Positions 13,261 to 23,870 of a stretch of 64,000 bases of DNA are shown piece by piece (position 1 is the stretch's first letter; every line of letters starts with the position of its first letter). This DNA comes from Tetracentron sinense. Lineage: Eukaryota; Streptophyta; Magnoliopsida; Trochodendrales; Trochodendraceae. Under the pieces are notes generated by a model. That model did no database searches. It was given only the letters and a program-made list of their open reading frames with translations, and was not told the origin of the DNA. A program made the translations under genes and the position numbers. The stretch is from NCBI GenBank assembly GCA_015143295.1, contig CM026562.1:2046001-2110000 (forward strand), written 5' to 3'.

Positions 13261-13324
13261 ACATGGTTAAGAATCTTTAACCATGGTTAGGATAGGGGTG
13301 TAAAAATTGGGTGCTTACACAAAG

Positions 13325-13890
13325 CTCGTGATGGTTCGCCTCATCAAATTGGTTTTTCCTATGAGAAAGAATTTCATAAGAAATTCTTGTTGTATTTGAG
13401 CCCATGTGGTAATAGAATTGGCCTCTAAAGAGTTAAGCTAATATTTGGCTTTGTCTTTTAAGGAGAATGGAAAGAGTCGCAATTTAAGGGCATCATCAGA
13501 AAATCCCTACAACTTGAAAGTTGTACAAATCTTATGAAATTTATCAAGATGTTTGTAGGGATCTTCATTATTAAGTACATGTTAAGATGGTATCATTTGA
13601 ATAATACTGGACTTAATTTCATAATGCGCTGTCGTAGTATCCGACAACCGGATGCATGAAGGAGATGAATATGTAGAAGGAGTAACATACTTCTTTAAGG
13701 ATTTCATTGGATCATGTTCTTCCACCATGTTAAGGAAATGAATAGCTTCTAGGTTTGCTCTAGGAATGGTAGAAGCCTTAATTTCTGAATTTGATTCGAA
13801 TAAGGCAGAAGCCTTGAGAAACCTAGAAGTACGCTCTAACTTAGAATCAATGGGGAATAGCTCAGGATTACAAGACTTTCTACCGTGCAT
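13325..13890 (-). pseudogene. N-terminal gag of the Athila-like element (decayed)
   Basis: The minus-strand frame at 13582-13890 (102 residues) has an Athila-type gag opening; its last part, HYEIKSSIIQMIPS, corresponds to the 'FEIKPSIIQM' step before the gag core. Beyond it the reading continues in other frames through EDPYKHLDKFHK-like and LKDKAKYWLNSL-like stretches down to the CAAAG site at 13320. A stop and frameshifts separate the pieces. Confidence 0.75.
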
Positions 13891-14139
13891 ACACCCTATG
13901 GAAATACTCTATGTTTGACAGACACCAAATTGAAATAAAATATCTACTTAAGAAAGTAAATACTTACATAGCTCTCCTGCTTTCTAAGATATTGAGCAAG
14001 CTTTTTCAATCTTTGCAATTTGACCGATTTGGTACCTGAATACACAAATAATTCCAATAAAATAAAATAAATTTTGAATTTTTTTATATAATTAATTTAA
14101 AGTTAATCTATCAAATTAACAACTAAACCATTCCAGCAG

Positions 14140-14157
14140 TCCCCGGCAACGGCGCCA
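14140..14157 (-). promoter_or_regulatory. Primer binding site for tRNA-Asp
   Basis: The + strand here reads TCCCCGGCAACGGCGCCA, which is the 3' end of plant tRNA-Asp(GUC) including CCA. The minus strand is therefore an 18-nt perfect complement. It lies five bases inside the 5' LTR (14163), as expected for a retrotransposon primer site. tRNA-Asp priming is characteristic of Athila elements. Confidence 0.93.
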
Positions 14158-14162
14158 AAAAC

Positions 14163-15479
14163 TTATCGTTACTCAATCTTAAATTATTTCTTCTTAGTAA
14201 TAATTTCGTAGAATAGTACTAGTAAGGATATCGAACCTCTGAGGACTACGCTGGTTTCGTTGCCTTTTATCAAGATTAATTCTAAACTAATGAGATTGAC
14301 AATTGATTTTTGATTGATTAAACTAAAAATAATTAATTAAACTAATTAAGGTTTCTAAATTAATTATCAACTACTGGTTTTAAATCTTTTGGAAAGAAGA
14401 TATCTAGGGTTTTCAAATCCACCACTAACCTAATAACCAATCTTTATTTTGAATTTATTCTAACCTCTTAAATTACAAACATTCCAGTTAAAATGGCAGC
14501 ACGTCCCTTTTCAACTGATCAAGAAAAGTTCAAGAGATTATATTCTAAGCATATTGTATCTTCGATTAGCACGAATGATACACACTAATCTACGGTTGTG
14601 TAATCACTCTTCTTCTCTTAGCATAAAATATCTTCGGATTTAATCTCTCAATATATTAAAATGATTGCATAATACCTATGTTTAAATTCTAACGAAAATT
14701 AACACAAGTGATTGTAATTCTAATTTCATAATACCTAAGACAAGGTTGAGAATTTCATTGAAATCAAATATAATTCAAATAAATCTGGTTGTTGAAAACA
14801 ACCCTCTCATTATGCAATCAATGTTTCACAAATAAGAAATAAAGAAAAAATAAAAATAAAACGACACAGTTACTTGGCTAGGGTTTCATCAAAACCCTAG
14901 AATGGAGAATTAGTTCACCGCGAGGGAAAAACACATCATCTTCATAGACAAAGCTGATACACTTTTCTTCATGGCTTCCTTTTTCTCCAGAGCTTCTTCT
15001 CTTCTGATTCAAAATCTCTACATAATTCTCTACATAGAATCTCTTATTTATAAAGAAAGAGAGAAAGATAGAATCCTTATAAAATAAGAAGTTCTAATTA
15101 AGATACAACTCTTCTTTTTTCTTTTTCCTACGAAATTTGGGCCTTTAAAAATAGTCAAATTGAGCCCAAAAGAGATTTTCACACAATTAAAATATCCAAC
15201 ATGCAGGAGGGCGATCGATCGCCCCCCTCTGGGCAATTGATCGCCTAGAGCAGAATTCCTTATTGACTTTGATTTTTGCTCTCTTCTTTGATCTTTTTCT
15301 ACTTGAGATCCTTATGAGACTTCCAAGCATTGTAATTCCTGCTTTTTAAACTATTTTTCTCGCATGAACCTAAAACAAAAATAAACAACCAAGTAGCATA
15401 AAAAGCTTTAAAAGATCACTCGAAAGGGTTAACAAGTTAAGTTTGAGGTGTATATATGTATAACATCTTGCACCGATCA
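14163..15479 (-). repeat. 5' LTR of the Athila-like element
   Basis: About 1317 bp, matching the left LTR with scattered substitutions and a few small indels. The palindromic pair is at 15209-15243 (GGGCGATCGATCGCCC and GGGCAATTGATCGCC); the minus-strand TATA region is near 15046-15056. The outermost base pair at the inner edge is TT where the other copy has TG. Confidence 0.9.
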
Positions 15480-15484
15480 CCTAT

Positions 15485-16129
15485 GTAGAGACTATTATGA
15501 TTATCTTTAATTAACTTTCTAGAATTCTCATATAAAGATCAATTAAATTAAAGCTCTATTAGTTTAATTTTATAAACTTAATTTTAAATGACATTATATA
15601 TTATTTTAGAAATTATTTTTCATGTTTCTTTACATCCTGTGCATAACACGGAGTTTTTGCTAGTTAACATCATATACAAAAACAAAAGTAGGCACCACAA
15701 TAGAAAGCAACACCTAGACTTTGGAATCTTTCTTGGCCAGCCATATCCCACATCTGTAAGGTGAAGTGTCAATCTTCAAACTAGACTTCCTTTTGTCATT
15801 TGATATGTGATGATTGTCCACTAAAGATATTGATTCCCTAATATGATGATCACCATGGCAATGGAAACACAATACGAATCTTGTTCTACTATTTCATATG
15901 TGATCAATATTGTCCACTAGTTGAGTCATCAAACTCTTGCACTCGATTGTAATCTCTAAAGTAATTGTACTTTTACATTATATGGGTCTATATAAGACTA
16001 TTTAGATCATGGAGCATTATATGGGCGGGACATCGTTATTATTAGGTCTTTGACCCTCTATATCTCCATATCTAACGCTAAGACTTGAACGGGGGAGAAG
16101 CTAAGTGAGGCACTGTTAGCCTAAAGGTG
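15485..16129. other. Unassigned DNA between retroelements
   Basis: I see no gene, RNA or element end here. It separates the CCTAT duplication of the Athila-like element from the copia-like LTR DNA beginning near 16130. Confidence 0.4.
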
Positions 16130-17495
16130 ACAATCATGTGTACCCCTAATAATTTTGATGATAACATAATAATGAAATGATCATTTTGGTACTAATGTTT
16201 CTATGAAGTTTATGTAAAATTCAGATTACAAGAACATTAGTCCAACAATCAAAGCATGATGTATGGAAAAGACTCAACATGTCTAAGATGAACCATCAAG
16301 ATGAAGCATCCATATTCAAAGTTGAAGTCAAGATCAATCCCAAAGTCCAAGTCGGATCACTAACAAAAATAAAGATCATTAAGACCTATTCAAGTTGGAA
16401 GATCCAAGATCAAGTTGAAGACTATTTTTCAAGAAGATTCAAAGTAATTTTTATTTAATTATATGAAAGAGTGTAAGACTTATGTAAAAAGTCTTCAATA
16501 GTTTGGAAAGTTGAAATGTTCAAAGTCTAGATTAACCTTAGGAAGTGATGACTTAATTGCAAATCATTCCAAGGTCCCAGGACATCTTAAAATATTGTTA
16601 AGATCATGAGAAAGGAATACTAAAAGATCTAAGAATTCATTCTCATCATATTGGTCTTAAAAAAATGAGTTTTCTGTTGAAAAACAGAGGACTCGTCGAC
16701 GAGTGAGACAGTGGTCTCAGCACTCGTCAACGAGTAGAAGAAATAGTAGTTGAATTTCATTTCAGTAGCTTCACTCGTCGACGATTGCTTGCGGGAACCA
16801 AATAACGGCTAGTTTTTTAACATCCATATTCGCATTAAATGAGTTCCCAACGACTATATTGAATCAAGAACAATAAATTGAGTTCATTTATAAACATCAA
16901 ACAACTCTTGAACAACCATTGATTATATATTTAAGTTGTATTCAATTCTCATCAAGTCTTCGTTGAAAACCTATAAATCTCAAACTCTAATTGTACGAGC
17001 TTTCAACTCCCATTCTTTTGAGAAATTTTTAGAGTGTTCATTTCAATCTTATTTAGTTTATTAAGAGATATTTTATCTGGATTTAAATCCAAACACTCAT
17101 TTGTATTAAAGGAAATCAAGAATCGAGGATTCTTGTCCAATAAGCCGGATAACTTTGTAAAGTCAAGAGAGGGTGCTCTCTTGCATTGAAGGTGGTAATG
17201 CTCGCCTGTAAACGGATTGTAACGGTTTGAGCTTCACCTGTGAAGAAGCTTGTGCGATAGTGGATCATATTGAAACCTGTGAGTCGGAGAGCTTGAGGCG
17301 AGAACGTAGGCTGGATTGCCGAACCCCAATAACAATTCTTGGTGTTTGTTCTCCTTATCTCTTATCTCTTATCTCTCTTTTATCATTGCATTACTATCCC
17401 TTGATAAATTAGTTTAATATTAAATTCCGTAAAAATAGGTTAAGGTAGAATTTTAATTTGTCATTGATCCTAATCACCCCCCCCCCCCTCTAGGG
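16130..17495 (+). mobile_element. SIRE/Maximus-type copia LTR-like DNA
   Basis: The opening 'aattttgatgataac', a middle block with ACTCGTCGACGAGT palindromes (about 16695-16785), a TATA-like TTATATATTTAAG at about 16922-16934, a GGTTTGAGCTTCACC phrase at 17224 and a closing (C)n tract at 17478-17490 follow the plan of long SIRE/Maximus copia LTRs as I remember it. No target duplication or primer site was found, so it may be a truncated or solo LTR. Confidence 0.45.
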
Positions 17496-18231
17496 TCCAA
17501 TAACTGGGCAAAAGGCAGGTGGCCCCCCCTAAAGTTTTTGGGAATTTTTTTTTATGTATATATTATATGACATAGCATAGGGCATGGATGTGGATGGAGA
17601 TCCAATCACAGCCAGGGGCGGAGCCAGAAATTTGTTGTAGGGGGGACACATTTGGTTCAAGAGATGGGGGTTTGGGGGCAAAGCCCCCGAAAAAAAAATT
17701 GACGACTAAGTTTATGGGTCATTTCATCCATCCATTTTGTACATATACAAGTATTGTTTCTCCTTGTTTATGGGAGCAATTGTCCCCTTGTCTGATGGTC
17801 AAGCCCTATTAAATAATGTAATAAAAAAATTTAAAAAGCTTAAGGAGCAGTTGCCCACTTTTCCAATAACTATGTCCTATTAAATAATTAAACAAAATAG
17901 TTAAAACATATTTTTTTTTGATAATTTCATGGGACAACTGTCCCATATATTGATCATTTACTCTTATAACCAAACTATTTAGAGTTTGGTTACAACACAA
18001 AAGTCTTTTAATTCTAGTTAACAACTTTTTAAACTTTGGAGTTAATTTTTTTTCTTCTTGAAATCAAGGTTAGGTGGTAGAACCCTAAGGTTTAGTGAAT
18101 CTTAAGCACAAACAAGATGTATTAAAAGGGACATGTGAAGACCTATGGATTGTAACCTACTCAAGAAGGCCAGTTATAAGGATTCTAAATCCTTAGTAAA
18201 CTATATTTAAAAATAATAATTCAAAAACTGA

Positions 18232-18570
18232 GGGGCAAATCACAGCCAATCACGGTTGAATTCGGGGAGAGTTTAAACACACCCATAGGCCAACACATGT
18301 CCCTTTAACCCCTATTAACTGTGGTTAAGATTTACTAACCCTTGGGGTTCAAAAATATAACCTTAGTTTATAGAAAAATATTAAACTCTAGTTAAGGATT
18401 TTTAACCCTAGGGTTAATATTTTTTAATATATTTTAAAAAGAAAAAGTTATATTGTTGAACCCCAAAGATTTGTGAATCTTAATCATAGTTAATAGCGGC
18501 CAAAAGGGACATGTGTTGGCATGTGAGTCCGATTGAACTCTCCCCGAGTTCAATTGCATTTGGCTATGAT
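18232..18570. mobile_element. Core-repeat MITE with GAACTCGGGGAGAGTTC terminal hairpin
   Basis: Left terminus AATCACAGCCAATCACGG then TTGAATTCGGGGAGAG, the ACACATGTCCC segment and a TTAACTGTGGTTAAG core; the right half mirrors this and ends GGCTATGATTGGATC. The outer part of each end is itself nearly palindromic (GATTGAACTC / GAGTTCAATC). Confidence 0.7.
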
Positions 18571-18676
18571 TGGATCTTCATCCACCTCCATGCCCATGCT
18601 ATGCTATATATACATACATAAAAAAAAAATTTCAAAAGTTTAGGGGGGGGCCAAGCCCCCCTTGGCTCCACCCCTT

Positions 18677-18985
18677 ATCACAGCACAGGCCAAACTTGTG
18701 TCCCTTTGAACCCCTATTAATGTGGTTAAGATTCACTAATCTTTGGGGTTCAACAATATAATTTTAGTTTTTTTTAAATATATATTAAAAAAATATTAAC
18801 CCAAAGGGTTAAAAATATTTAACTAGAGTTTAATATTTTTTTTCTAAAACTAAGGTTATATTGTTGAACCCAAGGGTTATTAAATCTCAACCACAATTAA
18901 TAGGGGTTAAAAGGGACATGTCTTGGCCTTTGGGTGTAATTGAACTCTACCCGAGTTCAAACGCGATCGGCTGTGATTCGATCTC
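18677..18985. mobile_element. Second core-repeat MITE copy in the foldback
   Basis: Begins ATCACAGCACAGGCCAAAC, where the left terminal hairpin is deleted, and continues with TTGTGTCCCTTTGAACCCC and the AT-rich centre. The right side is complete: GGTTAAAAGGGACATG, then the GAACTCTACCCGAGTTC hairpin and CGGCTGTGATTCGATC. Confidence 0.7.
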
Positions 18986-19256
18986 AGGTGAGTGCCCCCT
19001 CAGCTTTTGAATTTTTCTAAAAGAATATAGTTTAGTAAGGATTTAGAATCCTCTACTGTTATAATTAAAAGATTCCTTGGCATCGGTTACAACCCACAGG
19101 TCAACACATGTCCCTTTTAACACCTCTTGATTGTAATTAATTTTCACTAACCTTAAGGGTTCAACCACCTAACCTTGGTTTCCAGAAGAAGAAAAAAATT
19201 AACTCTAAATGTTAAAGTTGTTAACTAGAGTTAAAAGACTTTTCTGTTATAACCGG

Positions 19257-19935
19257 ACTCCAAGGAGTTTGTGTAATTCTAATTATACAAAAGATAATCA
19301 ATTAATATAGATGTATCAATAAAGGTAAGAAGAAAATTGAAACAAGAGATAAAGAACTCACTGTATTTGTGAATAAACAGCAAACTGAAACACTATTAAA
19401 CAATAAATTTGAGTCCTATGAATCACAGTTTCCTTAAGACGAATTTACTCCCTCTTGGTGCTCAAGGTTGATGAGTAATCGTCTCCCAAGATAGAACGGA
19501 CTTTGCTTCTGGAGTTGCAGCACTTCAATCTATAGAACTCAGCGAATCGACCAATGTATGCACTCAAACCAACAACAATGCAAAAGAGAGAGATTTTCAA
19601 AAACAATTAAAAAAAACTTAAAAACATACTTAGAATGCAGGAATTGAGGTCTGCTTATAGACTTCCTTGTGTCTGATTGAGTAGAGGTGACTGTTCGGAA
19701 GAGACACAGAAAAAACGCAAAGAAAACCAGTTATACGAAAGTTTGAAACACCAACAGAAGCGACCAGCGATCGATCGCCCGAACAGTGCGATCGATCTCA
19801 AACCAAACAAAGAAGGCTTCCAATTTTTTCTTTATATACGATCGATCGTAAACAGAACAGAAAGTTTCCCACATTACTGGTCTCATACAATCGATCGTAG
19901 GTCCCCTGTTATCGATAACTGTAGAGGATTAGTCA
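19257..19935 (-). mobile_element. Insert in the right foldback arm, LTR-like
   Basis: This ~680 bp segment has no counterpart in the left arm. It contains several GATCGATCG-type palindromes (about 19766-19900) and, on the minus strand, a TATA-like CTATAAGCAG at about 19650-19660 downstream of them. That layout matches the other LTRs in the window. The two ends do not show clear TG/CA or a target duplication. Confidence 0.35.
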
Positions 19936-20208
19936 TGGGGCAGCTGTCCCATTGAATATATATTTGTTTAATTATTTAATAGGACATAGTCATTGGACAG
20001 GGGGTCAACTGTTCTTGAACTCATCAAAAAATTATATTATAATATAATAGGGCATAACCATAGGGCAATGGGACAATTGCTCCCTTGTAAACAACGAAAA
20101 ACAATACCAGTAGGATATGCACAAATGTTTGGATGAATAAGCCACAAACTTAGTTGTCAAAAAAAAAAATTAGGGGACTCTCCCCCCCCTCTCTCGGCTC
20201 CGCCCCTA

Positions 20209-21099
20209 CTTGAACCCTAATAATTAAAGAGTGGAGCTACCCGCACCCCAACTTTTTATGAGTACACCACATACTTTAAGTTTAAACAACACCTAGAAAA
20301 AAAGGAAATTGGCAATAATGCCCCTTCTTCAAATAGTAACATCACCTTCTCCTTGCATAATTGCTGAAAATAAATATTGTAACAACCGAATGTTTGCTCT
20401 TTTTTTTTTTTCCTTTTTCTACATTAAAGCTTTGTTGGCCTCTAGATTTCCCTTTTCTTGGGTATTTTTGTTGCGAGATTATCTATTGTTTCATGGAAAC
20501 TGTAGAAGAACGATTTTTTCGAGCTTGGACGCTCTCTGTCACGATCGTCACGTTCTACGTTTAGAAAGAGTAAGATTTCATTCAACATTTTTTTTTTCGA
20601 TTTTAATATTTTTTTCTGATTATTTTTATTGGGTATTTTTTCATTATAATAAATGGATAGAGTTATGTTTGCAAAACGTTTTTTGGGGTGGTTATGGTGG
20701 GTGGTCTTCTCTAAATGAAACGCTTTTCCGTTCTCCGCAAGGCAATGCATACTTTGGGCGCGTTGATTATTGGATACCGTGGATTAGGGGCTTTTGAGGG
20801 GCTATTTGGCTTCTATTGGAGCTAACAGGGAGTTGGTTTCCAAGAGTCATTGTTGGATTTAAATTACATTTGAATGCATGGTTTCAAAAGATCCAAAAGC
20901 CGACAGACAAAAAAAAAAATTAAGTTAAAGACTCCAGTGCAAGTCAAGGAGAACTACCCAATTCATTTTGATAGAATATTTAACTTAGACAATAGGAAGA
21001 AGAAGATCCTTTTTTTTTTTTTTTTGAGATTTGGAGTTTAGCTATTAAAAATTGGGGTCCGCATAACACCACCCTAATTAAAATACCACTTTTCCACTA

Positions 21100-21130
<31 letters not shown>

Positions 21131-21319
21131 AAAATATATATATATGAGAATAAATAAAATTTAACTTTTCTTACACCTTCTTTTTCATATTTAATTTAAT
21201 GAATTGTCTCATATAAAAATATCCTTACATTTAATAAAATTGTATTCAATATATAAGGGTATAAAAATCTGTGAAAGTTAACAATTTCACACATTGAGAG
21301 AAGCTAGCATTTGTCTATA
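20209..21319. other. Unassigned DNA, possible decayed element
   Basis: Words near 20233-20262 (ACCCGCACCCCAACTTTTTA) are loosely inverted at 21041-21068 (TAAAAATTGGGGTCCGCATA), which may mark a decayed DNA element of about 0.85 kb. A 162-codon open frame at 20309-20797 begins with TTG, is rich in Phe/Tyr/Trp and has no recognisable domain; I do not call it a gene. A (CT)n tract lies at 21103-21126. Confidence 0.35.
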
Positions 21320-21900
21320 TCTAGGGGCGGGGAGGGGCCATGACCCCTCCAAAATTTTGGGAAATCTTTCTTGTAATAGGTGAAAAAAAATTTAAAATAT
21401 ATATATAATATCAAAATTTTATATATAGTGCCCCCCCCCCCCCCCCAAACTTTCAGTTAGCAGCCTCCCAAATTTCTACATCTCTTTAATTGTTATAGTT
21501 AAACTTAATCAAATTGAGGTTAATATTTTTTCTTCTTCTAAAGATTAACCTTAGGAGTGAGTGAATCTTAACCACAGTCAATGGGTGTTAAAAGGGACAC
21601 ATGACAACTAGTAGATCCTCCTTTAACTATGGTTAAGCTTAATCAACTTAAGGTTAATTTATTTTTTTCTTATAAAAACCAAGATTAACCTTAGGGGTGA
21701 GTGAATCTTAACCACAGTCAATGGGTGTTGAAAGGGACACTTGACAATTACTAGATCCTCCTTTAACTGTGGTTAAGCTTAATCAACTTAAGATTAATAT
21801 ATTTTTTTCTAAAAACCAAGGTTAGATGAACCTTAAGGTGAGTGAATCTTAATCAAAGTTAGTGGGTGTTAAAAAGGGACATGTGGTGACTGTAGAGACT
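21320..21900. mobile_element. hAT-like end followed by three tandem core-repeat units
   Basis: TAGGGGCGGGGAGGGGCC at about 21321 resembles the CAGGGGCGGAGCC hAT-like terminus; the matching end is not clear. From about 21486 to 21893 three ~135-145 bp units follow head to tail. Each has GTTAAGCTTAATCAA, an AT-rich spacer, AACCAAGGTTA-like words, GTGAGTGAATCTTAACC and GTGTTAAAAGGGACA. The second and third are separated by the phrase TAGATCCTCCTTTAACT. Confidence 0.65.
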
Positions 21901-22760
21901 CATGCATTTTCGTTAAAAAGAATAATTTTCCTTATATATAAAATGCAAAAAAATTAAAATTCAAATAATTTTATTTAAACAATAATTCTACCGACCCAGT
22001 GCCCAAAAAAATAAAAAATGAAAAAAACCTAACAAGATACTACCAAACATACCTGGCAGCACAGAAAGGTCTCTTAATTTCTTTGATTTTTGGTCTGTCT
22101 TAGGTTGAGGGATGTTTTCATGCTAAATATTGTTTATTTTTTTGGCTTATAACCATCGAATGGTTGCGGGTTGCTCCCATAGTAAAACCCTCCCATAATT
22201 CTATCGCTCCATGGACTGGGTAGGGTTCCCCCCATTTTCAGGTTTTCCAAGAAAAAAAATGCTATTTTTCCTACAGATGGTTTTAGGAATTTTTCATGTT
22301 TTTATCGTTTACAAAGGAAACTATTTTTCATATGTGAGGATATTTGGAAGTGCTCACTTTATCTTCTTTAAGGTAAGTTAACAGCTGATGGAATTACTAA
22401 GTCCATTTCAACCACACAACTCTGCATACAGTGTAAATTATTAAATCATATTTCTAATCAAAAAAGACTTACATGATGGAACCAAAAGAAAACTAATTAA
22501 GAGTAGCAAAATTTCTTGCCAGATAACTTCTGACCTGCACCAATGGCGTTTCGTTGTTCATAGGCTATTCTAATACATAATGAAGCCTACATGATTATTA
22601 TTTTAAGTGTTAACCTTTGTTAATTATGTATCTTTATCTCATGCATTGCACAGGGTTTTCGTTTTATATATATATATATATGTGAGTCTTATTAACTTTC
22701 TATTAACTTTCACTCAGTGGACGAACTTGATAACGATCACAAAGACATTTTTATCCCTAC

Positions 22761-22764
<4 letters not shown>
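21901..22764. other. No feature recognised
   Basis: AT-rich DNA with homopolymer runs. I see no gene, element end or RNA. Confidence 0.4.

Positions 22765-22816
<52 letters not shown>
22765..22816. repeat. (TA)n microsatellite
   Basis: About 26 uninterrupted TA units. Confidence 0.95.
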
Positions 22817-22818
<2 letters not shown>

Positions 22819-23870
22819 CTTTAAGCAATGCTACAACCCAATTTAATATTTTTCGTTGTTACGTACTTGTGTCATTTTTCTTCTATTCTTCTTCATGGGC
22901 GTCCTAATCGGAGAATGCATCACAAAGCACGCTACAGCGGGATTTGAACGTTTCTATAAGAATGACCATTTCCTAAGCCAGTTATCATAGTCTTTGGACT
23001 ACAAATGCTTCTCTTTTCTATTTTTATTTTTATTTTTATTGGATTAAATTAATTCAAATATCAAAGAAAATGTAGCTTAAGTGAACCATTTCGAACGTTG
23101 GTACAAACTGGCAGAATTTTGGGCCCTGACTGGATATTCCTGGTCTATGATTTTGAGCGTTTTCACTTCCTGGTCTAAGCACATGAAGAAAGAAAAAAAC
23201 ACTCCACTTAATTCAAGGATAAATTTGCGGTCACCTACAGGAGGCAGGGATAGCGACTTGTTTGTGTGCCGTGTAGTTGGGATAGCTTCAGAAAAGAACC
23301 CTTTATTTTGAAGCCAATTAACATCAGCAATGTATATATTTTCCAAAACAACAAAGTCAAATTGTCTTTTTCCTCTACAGAACGGTCACCATTCATTCCT
23401 AGTGAAACACATACATACTATCGTTTGTTAAGTGGAACCGTCGCTAGCATCTGTCTAGGATAGTGATTATTATGATCTATGTGTTTCAATTTTGGTTCCA
23501 TGGGTCTCGACTGCCAATCAGAGACTTAGGATTAGGGCTTCAATGGGCCGGGTCTAAGATGAGTTTAAGGTATGTTCAAGCCTAGCCCTCCCTTATAAGG
23601 ATGAGGCCGCAGTCAGGACCTAGCACTCGCTAGCTAGGCCCAATGTCACGGCCTTAGTTATTTTCCCAACCTTGAAAATTTTGGGGTGTGACACCAAGCC
23701 CTACCCTTAAGGGTCAGGCCAAAAAGAAGGGGTTTTTTTTGTCATAATATTTAGCGAATTTAAATAATATTGTGTTGCAAATTCAAGAAAAATTGACAAT
23801 TTACACCAAAATTCAAAGGTTACGGTACCCTCATCATATAGTCAATTTGACAACCCTATTTAGTAGGGCT
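22817..23870. other. Unassigned DNA with a possible LTR-end remnant
   Basis: At 23644-23693 a 50-bp stretch starts TGTCACGGCC and ends TTTTGGGGTGTGACA, the terminal words of many plant gypsy LTRs, but nothing LTR-sized lies between them. No coding sequence is recognised. Confidence 0.35.

Larger units (their letters stand above)
10481..13319 (+). mobile_element. Solo LTR (2.84 kb) inserted in gag
   Basis: It starts TGTGAACACAG, ends GTGCTTACA, and is flanked by CAAAG on both sides (10476-10480 and 13320-13324). Gag sequence resumes exactly across the gap. No primer site or coding domain is present inside, so one LTR is the simplest reading. The opening section holds the phrases 'gtcgtcactt' and 'aggtattaggcacccc', which I recall from long Tat/Ogre-type LTRs (inference). 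A candidate + strand TATA box, TATATAAAT, lies at 12895-12903. It also carries four GC-rich hairpins, about eight AACCATGGTTA motifs and a TAGGGTTTA-rich tract. Confidence 0.85.
5098..15479 (-). mobile_element. Athila-like Ty3/gypsy retrotransposon, pol-less, with a nested solo LTR
   Basis: Two long direct repeats (5098-6411 and 14163-15479) bound the element, and CCTAT lies outside both (5093-5097 and 15480-15484), giving a 5-bp target duplication. LTR ends are short inverted repeats (TGATCG / CGATCA; the right copy has T for G at its second base). Transcription runs on the minus strand: the right LTR is 5', followed by a tRNA-Asp primer site, gag, protease and a long 3' region. Reverse transcriptase, RNase H and integrase are missing. 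Gag is decayed and split by a 2.84 kb solo LTR. The gag phrase NDPYSNTYNPGW and the tRNA-Asp primer both point to the Athila lineage. Confidence 0.92.
17500..20208. mobile_element. Nested foldback cluster: hAT-like element with long inverted arms
   Basis: The left end CAGGGGCGGAGCC (17613) and right end GGCTCCGCCCCTA (20196-20208) are inverted repeats. The left arm (17613-18231) pairs over long stretches with the right arm (18993-20208), for example AATTGACGACTAAGTTT against AACTTAGTTGTCAA, and TATGTCCTATTAAATAATT against AATTATTTAATAGGACATA. The right arm is interrupted by about 680 bp at roughly 19257-19935. The centre (18232-18985) holds core-repeat MITEs. A second inverted pair (17510-17612 with 18556-18660) adds another layer. 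ATCACAGC occurs at 17605-17612, 18234-18241 and 18677-18684, so insertion order is ambiguous. Confidence 0.6.

Noticed and set aside
20309-20797. 162-codon + strand open frame
   Set aside because: It starts with TTG, is dominated by aromatic and hydrophobic residues from T-rich DNA, and has no recognisable domain or gene signals.
23644-23693. Miniature LTR element (TGTCAC...GTGACA)
   Set aside because: Only 50 bp and no matching target duplication (CCCAA versus CCAAG out of register); probably a remnant or chance.
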